This document shows, piece after piece, positions 53,301 through 64,000 of a stretch of 64,000 nucleotides of DNA. Each line of letters opens with the position of its first letter. Positions within the stretch are counted from its first letter, which is position 1. The notes under the pieces were generated by a model. The model ran no database searches, had not been told where the DNA came from, and saw nothing but the letters and a program-made list of their open reading frames with translations. The position numbers and the translations under genes were made by a program. The stretch is from Paragordius varius (lineage: Eukaryota; Nematomorpha), in assembly GCA_964247055.1 (NCBI GenBank), contig OZ176051.1, positions 7,130,001 to 7,194,000 on the forward strand. Direction: 5' to 3'.

Positions 53301-55801
53301 AAATTTTTTTGAGTCAAGCCTTAAATGGTTAGGCATTTCAAAAAGCCTGGTTTTGAATAAGTATATAATTATGTTTAGTTTAGAGTTATTAATATGACTC
53401 ACATATTATGGAAAAGCCTTTCATATCGCTTTGTCAAAATTTATTCAATTAGAGGATAAAATTCCAATTTAATAACATTGTGGCCTTAAACTTTCGCTGG
53501 GAGGAATGATTAGAAAGAATGAATTTTGTTAAAAAGAATATATATATATATATGAACAGTTTGTCTAGTTCGTTAATCTATGCGCGAAACCTAACCCTGG
53601 TATCACAGATTGACTATGATCAAGTTAGGTTAGTATCGAACCAGCCTGTTTCTGGTTTTTGAAGTTAACTCTCTAGTAATTGCACCGATCCTATTTTAAT
53701 ATTTACATCTCCCACATTTTTTAGGATCCGTTTCCAGTTACAATTAAAAATAGGTGGTTTGTGTGTAATTTACCATCTGTTTAAAAATATTTATACAAAT
53801 GGCTAACTATAAAAGTGTGCCCTTAAATATATGCCAAATTTATAAAGCTTAATTCACTAAACCAATTTATGTTATTCCGATTTAATTGAATAATGTTTGG
53901 TATGAATAAGGTTTATAAGATAAATTTCCTTTTACAAATTAGGTACGTAATTTTTTTAAAAACCATACAATTACCTTACATTTCTTGTGTTAACTCTCTT
54001 ATACAAAATAAAATAATTACTCTGTCGTTTTGACAATGAATTATTTAAATCAACATTCAAAGGAGCTAATGCCTCGGGTAATAGTGAATTTTGTTGATTT
54101 TCATCGTACGACTTAATACCCACCCGCAAAAGCTTGTTTAGGACGACAGGTAACCTCTTTTCCATTGCGATATCCGATGTTTGGTAATATATAAATTGTA
54201 TCACAACACTGTCATTGGGCCTTTTGACGACACGAAACTAACAGAACAAATATATCACATAATTAAATCACTAGAAAAAATAAAATTCCATATTAAATAA
54301 TAATTCATATTAACTCATCACAAGTATTGGTAGTGAAGACAATTTACTCAAGGCACAAATTAATTATGAAAATGAAAAAATAGAATTTTATGAAAAACAT
54401 GCATGCTATATGCTAGGACCCCCAGTAACAAGACTTCCCCAGTTAACTATCTGGTCGTTGGCTTAATTTTCTTATATATAATTAATAACAAATCAATAAA
54501 ACACATAATTAAATCAAAAACCGATCATTTTAACTTTCAGATCTATCAAATGCCATAAATTTTGATATAAAATATTTAATTAACAACCAGTTAAATAAAT
54601 ATTTTTAATTTATCAATTACGGTGAATAAATTGATTTCACTATATAAATGTGCAAACATGTCCCATTCATTGCCAGCCACAAAACGTTTAATTTTGTAGG
54701 CGGATCGTTGTTGGTTACCATTTACTTGCCCGTATCTCAGAAGACTTGGATGAGCGTCGACATCTTGGCTATTAACATCCGATGTGTTGGTTATGCCCTC
54801 CAAATAAGCCAATCGATATCCAGCAGGTATATCAATAAAAGCCTTTTAATAAAAAAAATTTTCAAAAATTAATACAAAAGGATTTTTTTGGGGTTATACA
54901 TGGACATTATGTAAGTGGCTTTTACGATATAGGATCTTAGAAAAACTAAATTTTTTTATTATGACATTTATTTTATCAGAAAAAATATCTTTTGGAGTAT
55001 CTATTGCATATTAAAAACTAAATATTACAGTATAATGATCCATCCATTCTTGTACCTGATCTAAACATTGATCAGATATTCTGTACGTTGTTATGCCACT
55101 ATCAAATTTACCAATCTCATGGGGTATTTGATAATAGATGTCGGAATGGTTGTGGACCTCGTTATAACTATAAATGATATTTCTTTTAACTCTAACTCAA
55201 AAATATTATGAGATTATATTTTTTAAAAAATGTACCCATATTTAATCCTATTGTTACGCTTCAAACTGTTTTTTTCACTGTTTTATATATTATAATTTAT
55301 GAAAAAATACTTATTGAAAAAACTTTTCTAGACTATCTTCTCCAACATGGGATTAAAAACAAAGATCAGTAGTTTTAAAAATAATATCTTCTTATAACCC
55401 ATACTAAAAGCATTTCATTACTGTAAAGTTTTTAAACCGGTTTAAAAGTAGTATAATATTGCTAGTAAAACTGAAGTTTTTTAAGAAGCACCTTAAAGAT
55501 TAGGGGTTTAACACGGGTAGGACCTGATGAAACAATTAGAAATCTTATTTTCTAAGAATCAGTGATATATGTGCTTAACAGTGATATGGCTAGAAGATAT
55601 TAGCCTGTAAATTATTTTATACAGTTGCAGAGCCTAATTAAACCTATAAATTTGTTTTCAAATACATATATTTTTCATAATAAATGGATTTATCAATTAT
55701 TTCTTATCAATAATTGCAATAAATGTTAAATTATTACCTTATCCCACTTGCGTGCATGCGATATTCATATTGGGTTTGGTAAGAACAACATGCAAAACAA
55801 A
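49187..55801 (-). CDS. Unidentified multi-exon gene, C-terminal 506 residues
   Basis: Nine exons in transcription order: 55738-55801, 55056-55167, 54621-54842, 53975-54237, 53035-53291 (donor tentative), 52433-52629, 50139-50315, 49365-49545 and 49187-49236 (TAA at 49187-49189). Every junction is GT-AG and all eight phases agree, which is very unlikely by chance. Peptides include CFACCSYQTQYEYRMHASGI, YYQIPHEIGKFDSGITTYRI, AGYRLAYLEG, AYKIKRFVAGNEWDMFAHLY, YLVLCALLHQLGLCEYNNF, KYVSFALDQKIIVRDLPYFK, EYVCGSRVLPPEGHRYGSTT, FWQNEHTLIVFEYYDDFIVA and PPVHFVMLRCNAELETGPFD. I do not recognise the family. No signal peptide, convincing membrane span or repeat is evident in this part. The 5' end lies upstream, beyond or within the inverted duplication. 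The 2.1-kb intron 50,316-52,432 holds foldback and MITE repeats. Confidence 0.78.
50341..50371. repeat. TA microsatellite
   Basis: About 15 TA units directly upstream, in minus-strand sense, of the exon 50,139-50,315 acceptor. Confidence 0.9.
50790..52330. repeat. Foldback-like repeat family B, MITE-interrupted
   Basis: The left arm (about 50,800-51,200) contains TTTGGTTTATGAGTGTA and AATTGGGCAAAAAGTGAAG. The inverted right arm has TACACTCACAAACTTGATG (about 51,425) and CTTTCACTTTTTACCC (about 52,300). A second copy in right-arm orientation lies at 63,160-63,620. A TTAA-flanked MITE interrupts the right arm here. The element occupies an intron of the minus-strand gene. Confidence 0.7.
51547..52114. 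mobile_element. TTAA-flanked (piggyBac-type) MITE, copy 1
   Basis: TTAA occurs on both sides (51,543-51,546; 52,115-52,118). One end begins CACTTCGATTC; the inward motifs ATCTAAATACCCCAG and CTGGGATATTTAACTACCCC are inverted partners. It matches 27,462-27,988 in reverse orientation. The unfilled relative near 63,290 runs TTTATTTTAATATAGT without interruption, confirming the boundaries. Confidence 0.88.
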
Positions 55802-58312
55802 CTAAATGATAAATTTTAATTAGACATAGGGAAAAAAGTCTTTAAACTAATGTTCTAATTAATATAATTTTTATTGATCAATAATATTTATGATATATGT
55901 GACAAATTGCATCTAGTTTTGCAAATTAGCCCTAAAAATAATATAATTGGTAATTATTTGTAAAGACTATCTGAACTTTAAGCTCGAAGAAATGCAATAA
56001 CATCCAAAAAATTACCAATGTATTTTAATTAAAATTTATTGGTGATTTCAGTGTTACTTTAGCTATTTAATTTTAAATACAAAATAATTTATTATCTGTA
56101 TTTTTTATATAAAGGTGGTGTCCCTACATTACCTTTTAATTGATTGATTATTTTTAATTTTCAGAACTTTAACATTTAAAAACCTACATTTTTAATAGTT
56201 GTTTGGTTAAACATATTATATAAAATTGAGTTTATTTTATAAAAAAACTATCACAAAGAGCTGTTTAAAATTAAAAATTTAAAAATTTGCTCCTAAAATG
56301 AAATATGAAAGTTTTATCCAATTAATTACTTTCATTTCTTACTATATTATAAATTTATTTGTCTGTGCATTAGCAATCCTAAAAATGACGGTAAAATAGT
56401 TTTAGAATAATTTTTTAAATTTTATATTATTAAAAAATTTTATAGAATCATAGGCCTAAAAAACTTGAGAATCCATGTATATAAAATGGGCCCAATTTCT
56501 AAAATACTTTGATATTCAAATTTAAAATCGATATAGGGTGCAAAATTGCAAAGGTAACGTGGTGTTAAAGCGAGTAAAAGATAATTATGAAGAGCGTTTG
56601 CTTCAAAAACTCCTATTAACTACATTAGCAATATATAATGATTCGAATGATTCAAAGCTCCATAACTTAAGCAGCTTAGTTATATAGCAATTAAATGGTC
56701 ATATTTACACACCAGAAGTTTTTATTAGTTTTTAATAAAAAATAATGAAAGGAACTACTAAACAGTTAGTTATGTTTATAGGATTGGCCATCGGCTTCAC
56801 ACAAGCCCATCTCTCAGGGGTAAAAAACAATTTCGTGCCAGATAAATTGATTGTTTTTGTCACTTGTCAAGCCACAAAATTGTTAAAGTGTTTTTCTGCG
56901 AACTTGCACCCCACTGATGCAAGATAGGTCTCAGTGGCGCCCAGTCATTAGAATAGTAGGGGATATTATCTATAGAGCAATTTTGAGGCCGTTCATTGGT
57001 TTTGCCATGTAAGACGGATTGTCAAGCAAAATTACTTTACCATATCTTTTGGTCTATTCCTTTTTAAATGCACGGTTTTTAATATTTGCTTACGATAGCA
57101 TGTTTAGTAATGAATTCACACTATGCTTAAGAAGTTTAACACTACCCCTCTGATCACCTGACACAGAGCATTATCCTCTTGCTGAAGTAATTTGGCCTGA
57201 TGTTGATGGTCCAGCTTGGCAAGTATTTTTTTCCACTCTAAATATTAAGCCATTCACTCGTCACATTTAGTTACAATTATGATTTCTTTTTGGGACGTTC
57301 AATCAGGATTTCACAAGTCATTTTGCATTAAATAGACTTTTATTCATATTGTGTGGGACCCATGTACCGAGTTTATTGAACCTTCGCATTGCTCGTGGCG
57401 TCTGCTTATTGTTTTTTGTAATACATGTAACGCTTCTACTGAGTTCAAGTTCATCATCAATAGCTCCTCCATCTGATCGTCTTTGCACTTATGTGGTCTA
57501 TCCGGCGCCCACAGACAGACTCATTAATTTACAACTATTTTAACCATGTTTAAATATTTTATTCCGTAGAGCATATTCACCAATGTCTCGGCCAGCAAAC
57601 GATGACTTCCAACCACTATTTCCTACTAGTATAGGATAAAAGAGTAATGTGGACCGCAAATAATCTTTTTCAGACGCGAATTTCGACATGTTCTGAATTA
57701 TTAAAATAATGGAGCTCTATAGGTGATTTTAGTATAATGTCAGATGAAATGGGGTCTGTACGTCTGTGATGTTTTTTGCGTCCTTAGACAAAACGATATA
57801 ATTCATGCACCTGGCATACAATTATATCGCAAATTCAAAATTCAAATATTTCCTCGAACATTCATTCTCGAACTTTATTAGGTTTCCGCTTGAACATTTC
57901 AAATTACCCCTAAAATAAATTATCTGTTCTTGACATCAAAATTCTAACAGTTATATTAGAGAATAAACTGTGGAGTAAGGACCTTATGAGTTAATTACTC
58001 ATATATTATTAATTTGAATTCGAAATACTCAAAGTGGGAATTTGTTTTCAAAGTTAGATGTTTGACATATTTAAAACACGGGTAAATTGTAAATGCGATT
58101 TATTGAAATCGATTTGCTTTCTATAACTTTTTATTTAACACCAATCTAATAAGTTTTAATTAATTCAGGTATATTCATTCAATCAACATTATTTTAATTG
58201 ATCACAATAATTTATTCAACTTGTTGTCGATTCCATAATTTTTGTTTTTTTAATGAATAAAAGATATTTTATAACAGTGGTAAAAAACCTTATTTTGTTT
58301 AAGCTAAATGTA
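55778..58312 (+). repeat. Left arm of large inverted duplication
   Basis: About 2.5 kb that recurs in reverse at 60,486-63,000. Pairs seen at the ends are GGTAAGAACAACATGC with GCATGTTGTTCTTACC and AAGCTAAATGTA with TACATTTAGCTT. Matches continue throughout with scattered changes and small indels, about 85-90% by eye. The outer end includes 24 nt of the exon at 55,738-55,801 and its splice acceptor. Confidence 0.93.
56785..57690 (-). pseudogene. mariner transposase fossil, left arm
   Basis: Minus-strand reading gives, in changing frames, an N-terminal SHRLLAET-like patch, FNKLGTWVPHNL, IMLCV, YGKVILLDNPSYMAKPMNGL (the HDNARPH region, with His-Asp-Asn partly lost), a YSNDWAPLRP patch (usual YSPDLAPSDYHLF) and PERWACV with CEADGQSY at the C-terminus. 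The full mariner order is present, but stops and frame changes throughout make it inactive. Confidence 0.88.
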
Positions 58313-60485
58313 TTCCGTCAATGCGCCTCACCTCAAAAAACAAAGATTTTAAGATTTGTTATTTTAATTCATAAATCGGCCGGCATGTCATATGGGTTCT
58401 ATAAAGGATTCTTTAATTTGGCAAGCAATACTTACAGCCATAATCTCTATTACCATTTAAGGAATTCATTTTTTTACTCAATTAATGACACAAATATCCC
58501 ATAAAAAAGTTTGCTAGTCATCAAATAAATGATTACTTAAGCTAATGTAAATTTGAACTTTTGTTCACACTAAAATGAAAATAACTAGTTTAACCATAGA
58601 ATTAATTGCTTTTTAGATAGGCATGGTCCATGAGTTATTGTACAAGCTTCCTAAAATGCTCTAAAAAAATCATCATTTTTATTGGAAAAATGGTTCTTCA
58701 ATTTTATGATAACTTGGAAGTATATAATAATGGTCGGTTTTAGAAAAATTGATCCATCCACTGTCTTATTCATAAATTAGTTTAAATTGGCGACTAGAAA
58801 AATTTGTTAAAAATTTCGATACGTTTAATAAGCCAGGTTATTTAATTTTATCTTTCAAAACCTATATATATTATATATAATATAAATTTTAATTCCTAAC
58901 GTTTTGTTAAAATTAGCCAATTAAACCAAAAAACTTTGCTATTTTTTTTTATTTCTCGGCCACATTGAATCTCAAAGATAGATAATAATTAGATTTTACT
59001 TATATTTTATTGATTTACTTGATTGACTGGTCGGAGCGATCGGATGCAGCAAGCAGATCAAAAAGAATATAACCATTGTAAATAAAAAAAAAAGATTATA
59101 GCCTTAAAACAGAACAGTTAACGTACTAATACTGTCAACTCTGCAGTATTTAAGTTTATCCAAGTACAAAAGGCTAATCCGAGGTCATTACTATTTTAAG
59201 GTTTGATGATCTGGCATTCTATTTTACTATTTAATAATATTATTTTATTAATATAATTAAATAATATTGACAATATAAATCTGAATTGAATATTCAAATT
59301 CCATAAAATTTTAAATATTATGTTCATAATATGGAACATCTCCGAGTATGATAAAAATCCAACTATTATGTCAGTTAAAAATTATTTAAAACAGATAAGA
59401 GCCAAATCATTTTGCAGATAAAAAATAATTAACTTTTTTCATAGAATTTATCTCTTCGTTGAAACTACATGTCATTTTTGGTGGCATTTTGATTTAGCTT
59501 AAATTTTTTAACCTAAATTAGATAATATTGACAAATTTTTGGCTATAAAATATCTTTATGTGTAAAACAATCTGCTTAAGTTGCATCGTTGAAAAAAATG
59601 TATGAACACCTTGGAAATCTTATCTATATTATATATTATGTTTTCCAGAAAATCTCCATATCATTGCCCAAAAAGAATTTATAAGCATGGAACCTTTTTC
59701 CGTGGTTGCTTTGACAGCCAAAATTGTTTATAATTTATTGGAAAAGCAGATTTTTAGACTCATTTTTAGCAACAATTTGATGTTTAGGAAATTTTTTGCA
59801 TCTTACATATAGTCTAGCACTAAATTATTACAATTTAACTGACCGACCTGTTTTAAAAAAAAATTTCCTAAACAACATAAAGACAACGATATAAGTAAAG
59901 GAACGACAGGAAAAACACCATAAAACAATGCCAACATTAAATCTTGTCTAAGTCAGCTTTGATCGTCGTGATTGAATAAAGAGGTCAACCCAAAAGCGAA
60001 AATCTATGCCCAAAAACATTTTTAGCGCGACAATGATCACACACTATGTTTTATTCTCCAGCCAAAAAGCCTTGTACTTGTCATTAGACGACTAGTAACA
60101 TATTGGCTCCGTTACATAACTATAACCATGATTTAGTGTATACGAGACCCAATTTTAGACATCACAGAAACTATTTTAGGCATCATTTACGGCATTTAAT
60201 CAACTCCCGGCCATCATACATAAAACGATTCAATCAATTGTTTGACCTTGCCAATCAAGTATACAAAACTTTCTTTGCTTTTGATTTTCTTTTTGGATTA
60301 CTTTTAAACACATTCATTTTGTTGGATAAGTTAAACACCATTTTTATTAATATAAAGTAATTATTTTTTTTTGTATTTTTTTCAATTTGATATTTGGATT
60401 AATTTTTTTCTTTAAATATATTACTTTACGTAATTGGAGACTGTCATATACCATGCATCTACCAACCTGCCCTAGTTTTAAATCC
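58313..60485. other. Spacer of the inverted duplication
   Basis: About 2.2 kb of AT-rich DNA without a recognisable gene or known repeat. An open frame at 60,103-60,360 (rich in His and Arg, then hydrophobic) resembles nothing I know and has no clear splice sites. Upstream exons of the minus-strand gene might lie here but could not be identified. Confidence 0.45.
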
Positions 60486-63000
60486 TACATTTAGCTTAAA
60501 CAAAATAAGGTTGTTACCATTGTTATAAAATATCTTTTATTCATTAAAAAAAACAAAAATTATGGAATCAACAACAACTTGAATAAATTATTGTGATCAA
60601 TTAAAATAATGTTGAATGAATGAATATACTTGAATTAATTAAAACTTATTAGATTGGTGTTAAATAAAAGGTTATAGAAAACACAATCTATTTCAATAAA
60701 TCGCATTTTTTACCCGTGTTTCAAATATATCAAACATTTACCTTTGAAAACAAACTCCCACTTTAAGTATTTTGAATTCAAATTTGAGTAATTTAACTCA
60801 TAAGGTCCTTAATCCACAGTTTATTCTCTATTATGACTGTTAGAATTTTGATGTCAGGAACAGATAATTTATTTTAGGGGTAATTTGAAACGTTCAAGCG
60901 TAAACTTAGAAAAGTTCGAGAATGACGAGGGAAAATTTAAATTTTGAATTTTATTCCAGATGCATAAATTATATCGTTTTGTCTAAGAAAGACGCAAAAA
61001 ACATCACTGACGTACAGACCCCATTTCATCTGACATTATACTAAAATCACCTATAGAGCTCCATTATTTTAATAACTCAGAACATGTCGAAATTCGCGTA
61101 TGAAAAAGATTATTTGCGGTCCTCATTACTCTTTTATCCTGTAGTAGAAAAAAGTGGTTGGAAGTCATCGTTTGCTAGCCGAGACATTGGTGAATATGCT
61201 CTACGGAATAAAATATTTAAACATGGTTAAAATAATTGTAAATTAATGAATCTGTCTGTGGGCGCCGGATAGACCACATAAGTGCAAAGACGATCAGATA
61301 AAGGGTTATTGATGATGCACTTAAACTCAGTAGAAGCGTTACATGTATTACAAAAAACCATAAGCAGACGTCACGTGCAACTGGAAGGTTCAATAAACTC
61401 GGTACATGGGTCCCACACAAGTTGAATAAAAGCCTATTTAATGCAAAGTGACTTGTGAAATCCTGATTGAACGTCCCAAAACAAATCATATTTGTAACTA
61501 AATGTGACGAGTGAGTGGCTTAATACAAAGTGGGAAAAAATACTTGCCAAGCTAGTCCATCAACATCAGGCCAAATTACTTCAGCAAGAGGATAATGCTC
61601 TGTGTCAGGTGATCAGAGCGGTAGTGTTAAACTTCTTAAGCATAGTGTGAATTCATTAATAAACATGCTATCGCAAGCAAATATTTAAAAATTTTGCCTC
61701 ATAATCAGTCTTGCATAGCAAAACCAATGAACGGCCTCCAAATTGCTCTATAGAAAATATCCCCTACTATTCTCATGACTGGGCGTCACTGAGACCTATC
61801 TTGCATCAGTCTCGCAGAGAAACACTTTAACAATTTTGTGGCTTGACAATTGACAAAAACAATCATTTTTTCTGGCCCGAAATTGTTTATTATTCGAGAG
61901 ATAGGCTTGTGTAGAAGCCGATGGCCAATCCTATAAACAATAAATAAATGTTTAGTAGTTCCTTTCATTATTTTTTATTAAAACTAATAACTACTTCTGG
62001 TGTGTAAATATGACCATTTAATTGCTATATAACTAAGCTGCTTAAGTTATGGAGCTTTGAATCATTCGAATCATTATATATTGCTAATGTATTTAATAGG
62101 AGTTTTTGAAAAAAACGTTCTTCATAAAAGAGATTGCCATGCATCATTATCTTTTACTGGCTTTACCACCACGTTACCTTTTAGGGAAATTTTGAAACCC
62201 TATATCGATTTTAAATTTGAATATCAAAGTATTTTAGAAATAGGGCCCATTTTATATACATGGATTGTCAAGTTTTTTAGGCCTATGATTCAATAAAATT
62301 AAATCAAAATAATAATAAAATTAAAAAAAAATCATATTAAACTTAAACTCTTTCACCGTCATTTTTAGGATTTCGCTAATGCACAGGCAAATAAATTTAT
62401 AATATAGTAAGAAATGAAAATAATATAAAACTTTCATATTACATTTTAGTAAGAAATTTTAAATTAATTTTAAATCAGCTATTTGTGATTGGGTTTCGGA
62501 ACTTTTCAATTTGGACCTAGGAAATATCGTAAAATGTAAGTTTTTTATAAAATAAACTCAATTTTCTATAACTTGTTTAACCAAACAACTATTAAAAATG
62601 TAGGTTTTAAATGTTAAAGTTTTGAAAATTAAAAATAATCAAACAATTAAAAGGTAATGTAGTGAAACCACCCTTATATAAAAAATACAGATAATAAATT
62701 ATTATGTTTTTAAAAATTTATAGCTAAAGTAATACTGAAATCACCAATAAATTTTAATTAAAACACACTGGTAAATTTTTTGGATGTTATTATGGGCATT
62801 TCATCGAATAGTCTTTACAAATAAATACCAATTATATTATTTTTAGGTCTAATTTGCAAAACTAGATGCAATTTCTCACATATATCATAAATATTATTGA
62901 TCAATAAAAATTATATTAATTAGAACATTAGCCTAAAGACTTTTTTCCCTATGTCTAATTAAAATTTATCATTTAGTTTGTTTTGCATGTTGTTCTTACC
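60486..63000 (-). repeat. Right arm of large inverted duplication
   Basis: Reverse-complement partner of 55,778-58,312. At its outer end it keeps the intron end CATTTAG plus the first 24 nt of the exon at 55,738-55,801, now on the plus strand. Family B-like repeat sequence replaces the rest of the exon. The exon fragment shows that the copied direction was most likely from the gene locus to this site. Confidence 0.93.
61084..61945 (+). pseudogene. mariner transposase fossil, right arm
   Basis: Plus-strand counterpart of the left-arm fossil, beginning MSKFAYEKDYLRSSLLFYP, with DIGEYALRNKIF, STRYMGPTQ-type remains of the WVPH block and the NPSVLHGK... remnant of the second Asp block. It shares several disabling changes with the left copy, so it was already dead when duplicated, and it has further ones of its own. 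Confidence 0.85.
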
Positions 63001-63159
63001 AATAAATTGTACAAATCCCAATACAAATATTAATTTGTCATAAAACAGACTTGTTAGAGGAAATTGTAAGGATTTTTTGGATATTCCACTACTTTTAAAT
63101 CCTATTTTGCATAAATTATAGATTTAATAATTCCTAATCATGTGAGAATCCAAAATAAA

Positions 63160-63620
63160 ACAGTATAAATTTTTTTACACTCATAAACCAGATGACAAAA
63201 AAATGCAAAAATAAAAAACAATATTTTTGGTTTTATTTTGATATAGAAGTTTATTTTACTGTAAATAATTAAAAAAATTTATTTTAATATAGTTTCATTA
63301 AATTTATTTTGTCATTTAAGTGTGATAAAAGAAAAATATCATCTTTTGACCTGAAATTTCTTGACCCAAACTATATGATTTTAGGATATTTATATATTGA
63401 AAATATCTCCTAAGATGATAATAAACCATAATATTTCAAATTTTATCATTATTTTTTGAATTATCCTTAATTATCCTAAATTTTCACTTTTTGCCCAATT
63501 TCGATTTTCTCTCAATATCTCAAAAACTAGGTTGTCAACAAATAAAAATTTTTGCGGATGAATACGCTGGTCATAAGCTATCTCATGAAAAAAAAATTTT
63601 TCGTTTCAAACATATTTTCA
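63160..63620. repeat. Repeat family B, right-arm copy
   Basis: Contains ACACTCATAAACCAGATGAC, CATTTAAGTGTGATAAAAG, TTTCACTTTTTGCCCAATTT and AAAACTAGGTTGTCAACAAAT, parallel to 51,425-52,330 and inverted relative to 50,800-51,200. It lacks the MITE and so preserves the target site. Confidence 0.75.
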
Positions 63621-63844
63621 TTGAATCCTAATCTATGAATAATTTTTCAGAATGCTTTTTAAAAAAATTTAAAAACTTTTAAAAGAGAATATTTCAAGAT
63701 ATTCTAGGAATCTTCACACAAAATATAAAATTTAATTTTTTCGAAACAGAAAATATTAAAAAATTTATATCTCAAAACAGTGATATTCCATATACTTTTT
63801 TTGTAATTCAATATTTATGCCCAGGTTTAATTGAAGATCATTTA

Positions 63845-64000
63845 CAGTGAAAAGTGAAATTATAAGCGGACAAAACGATGTAAAAATATAAAAATATTTT
63901 TTTTAGAATAAAAAAACATTTATTGAATCAACTACAAAAAAGAAGAAGACGTATAATACGTAACATAGTAAGGTCTAATTTTCATAACGGATCTTTCAAT
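63845..64000 (+). mobile_element. Start of a Tc1-type element, cut by the window edge
   Basis: TA then CAGTGAAAAGTGAAATTATA and GCGGACAAAACGATGTAAAA match the terminal repeat of the MITE at 45,327. The sequence then differs from that MITE and gives KKRRRRIIRNIVRSNFHNGS, a basic stretch as at the N-terminus of Tc1 transposases. It may therefore be a longer, possibly coding member. The rest is outside the window. Confidence 0.55.

Noticed and set aside
60103-60360. Open frame of 85 codons in the duplication spacer
   Set aside because: It has no recognisable motif, splice context or second supporting exon; it remains only a possibility.

Overview
This window looks like nuclear DNA of an animal (Metazoa) with a very AT-rich genome. 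The evidence is a complete phospholipase C-gamma (split PH, two SH2, SH3, X/Y, C2) and a NOSTRIN-type F-BAR/HR1/SH3 adaptor, both animal signalling families. Genes have GT-AG introns, and animal-type DNA transposons (mariner, hAT, Tc1, piggyBac-like MITEs) and a tRNA-type SINE are present. I cannot name the species.

Layout. 1-12,960 is one satellite array of about 130 head-to-tail monomers of about 98 bp, with higher-order organisation. 13.1-21 kb has no recognisable gene; it holds old repeats, including a long foldback element. 21,291-25,760 (+) is a 1,489-aa PLC-gamma in a single exon. 26.1-31.5 kb is a nest of mobile elements: a hAT MITE, foldback copies, a TTAA-flanked MITE and a 2.3-kb hAT element inserted in a foldback arm. 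31,817-39,613 (+) is a 16-exon NOSTRIN-like gene whose reading phases join without conflict into 965 aa. 41.3-42.5 kb is a second copy of a repeat seen at 17.6-18.6 kb, here split by a SINE.

42.6-45.3 kb (-) holds three candidate exons of an unidentified gene, with a mariner relic in one intron and a Tc1-type MITE 16 bp from one splice acceptor. 46.95-48.56 kb is an old tandem array of about 160-bp units paired into about 320-bp dimers. 49,187-55,801 (-) is the 3' part (506 codons, nine phase-consistent exons) of a second unidentified gene. 55,778-63,000 is a large inverted duplication with about 2.5-kb arms, each holding a mariner fossil. Its outer boundary cuts the most 5' visible exon of that gene. 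The window ends inside another Tc1-type element.

How it fits together. PLC-gamma and the NOSTRIN-like protein are both SH3-bearing proteins of receptor signalling or membrane trafficking, but nothing shows that they are co-regulated. The clearest evolutionary record is among the repeats. Four insertions (hAT, SINE and two TTAA MITEs) sit inside older repeats that have an unfilled relative elsewhere in the window, so their boundaries and relative ages can be read directly. I saw no rRNA, tRNA gene, CRISPR array, or retroviral or Polinton element.
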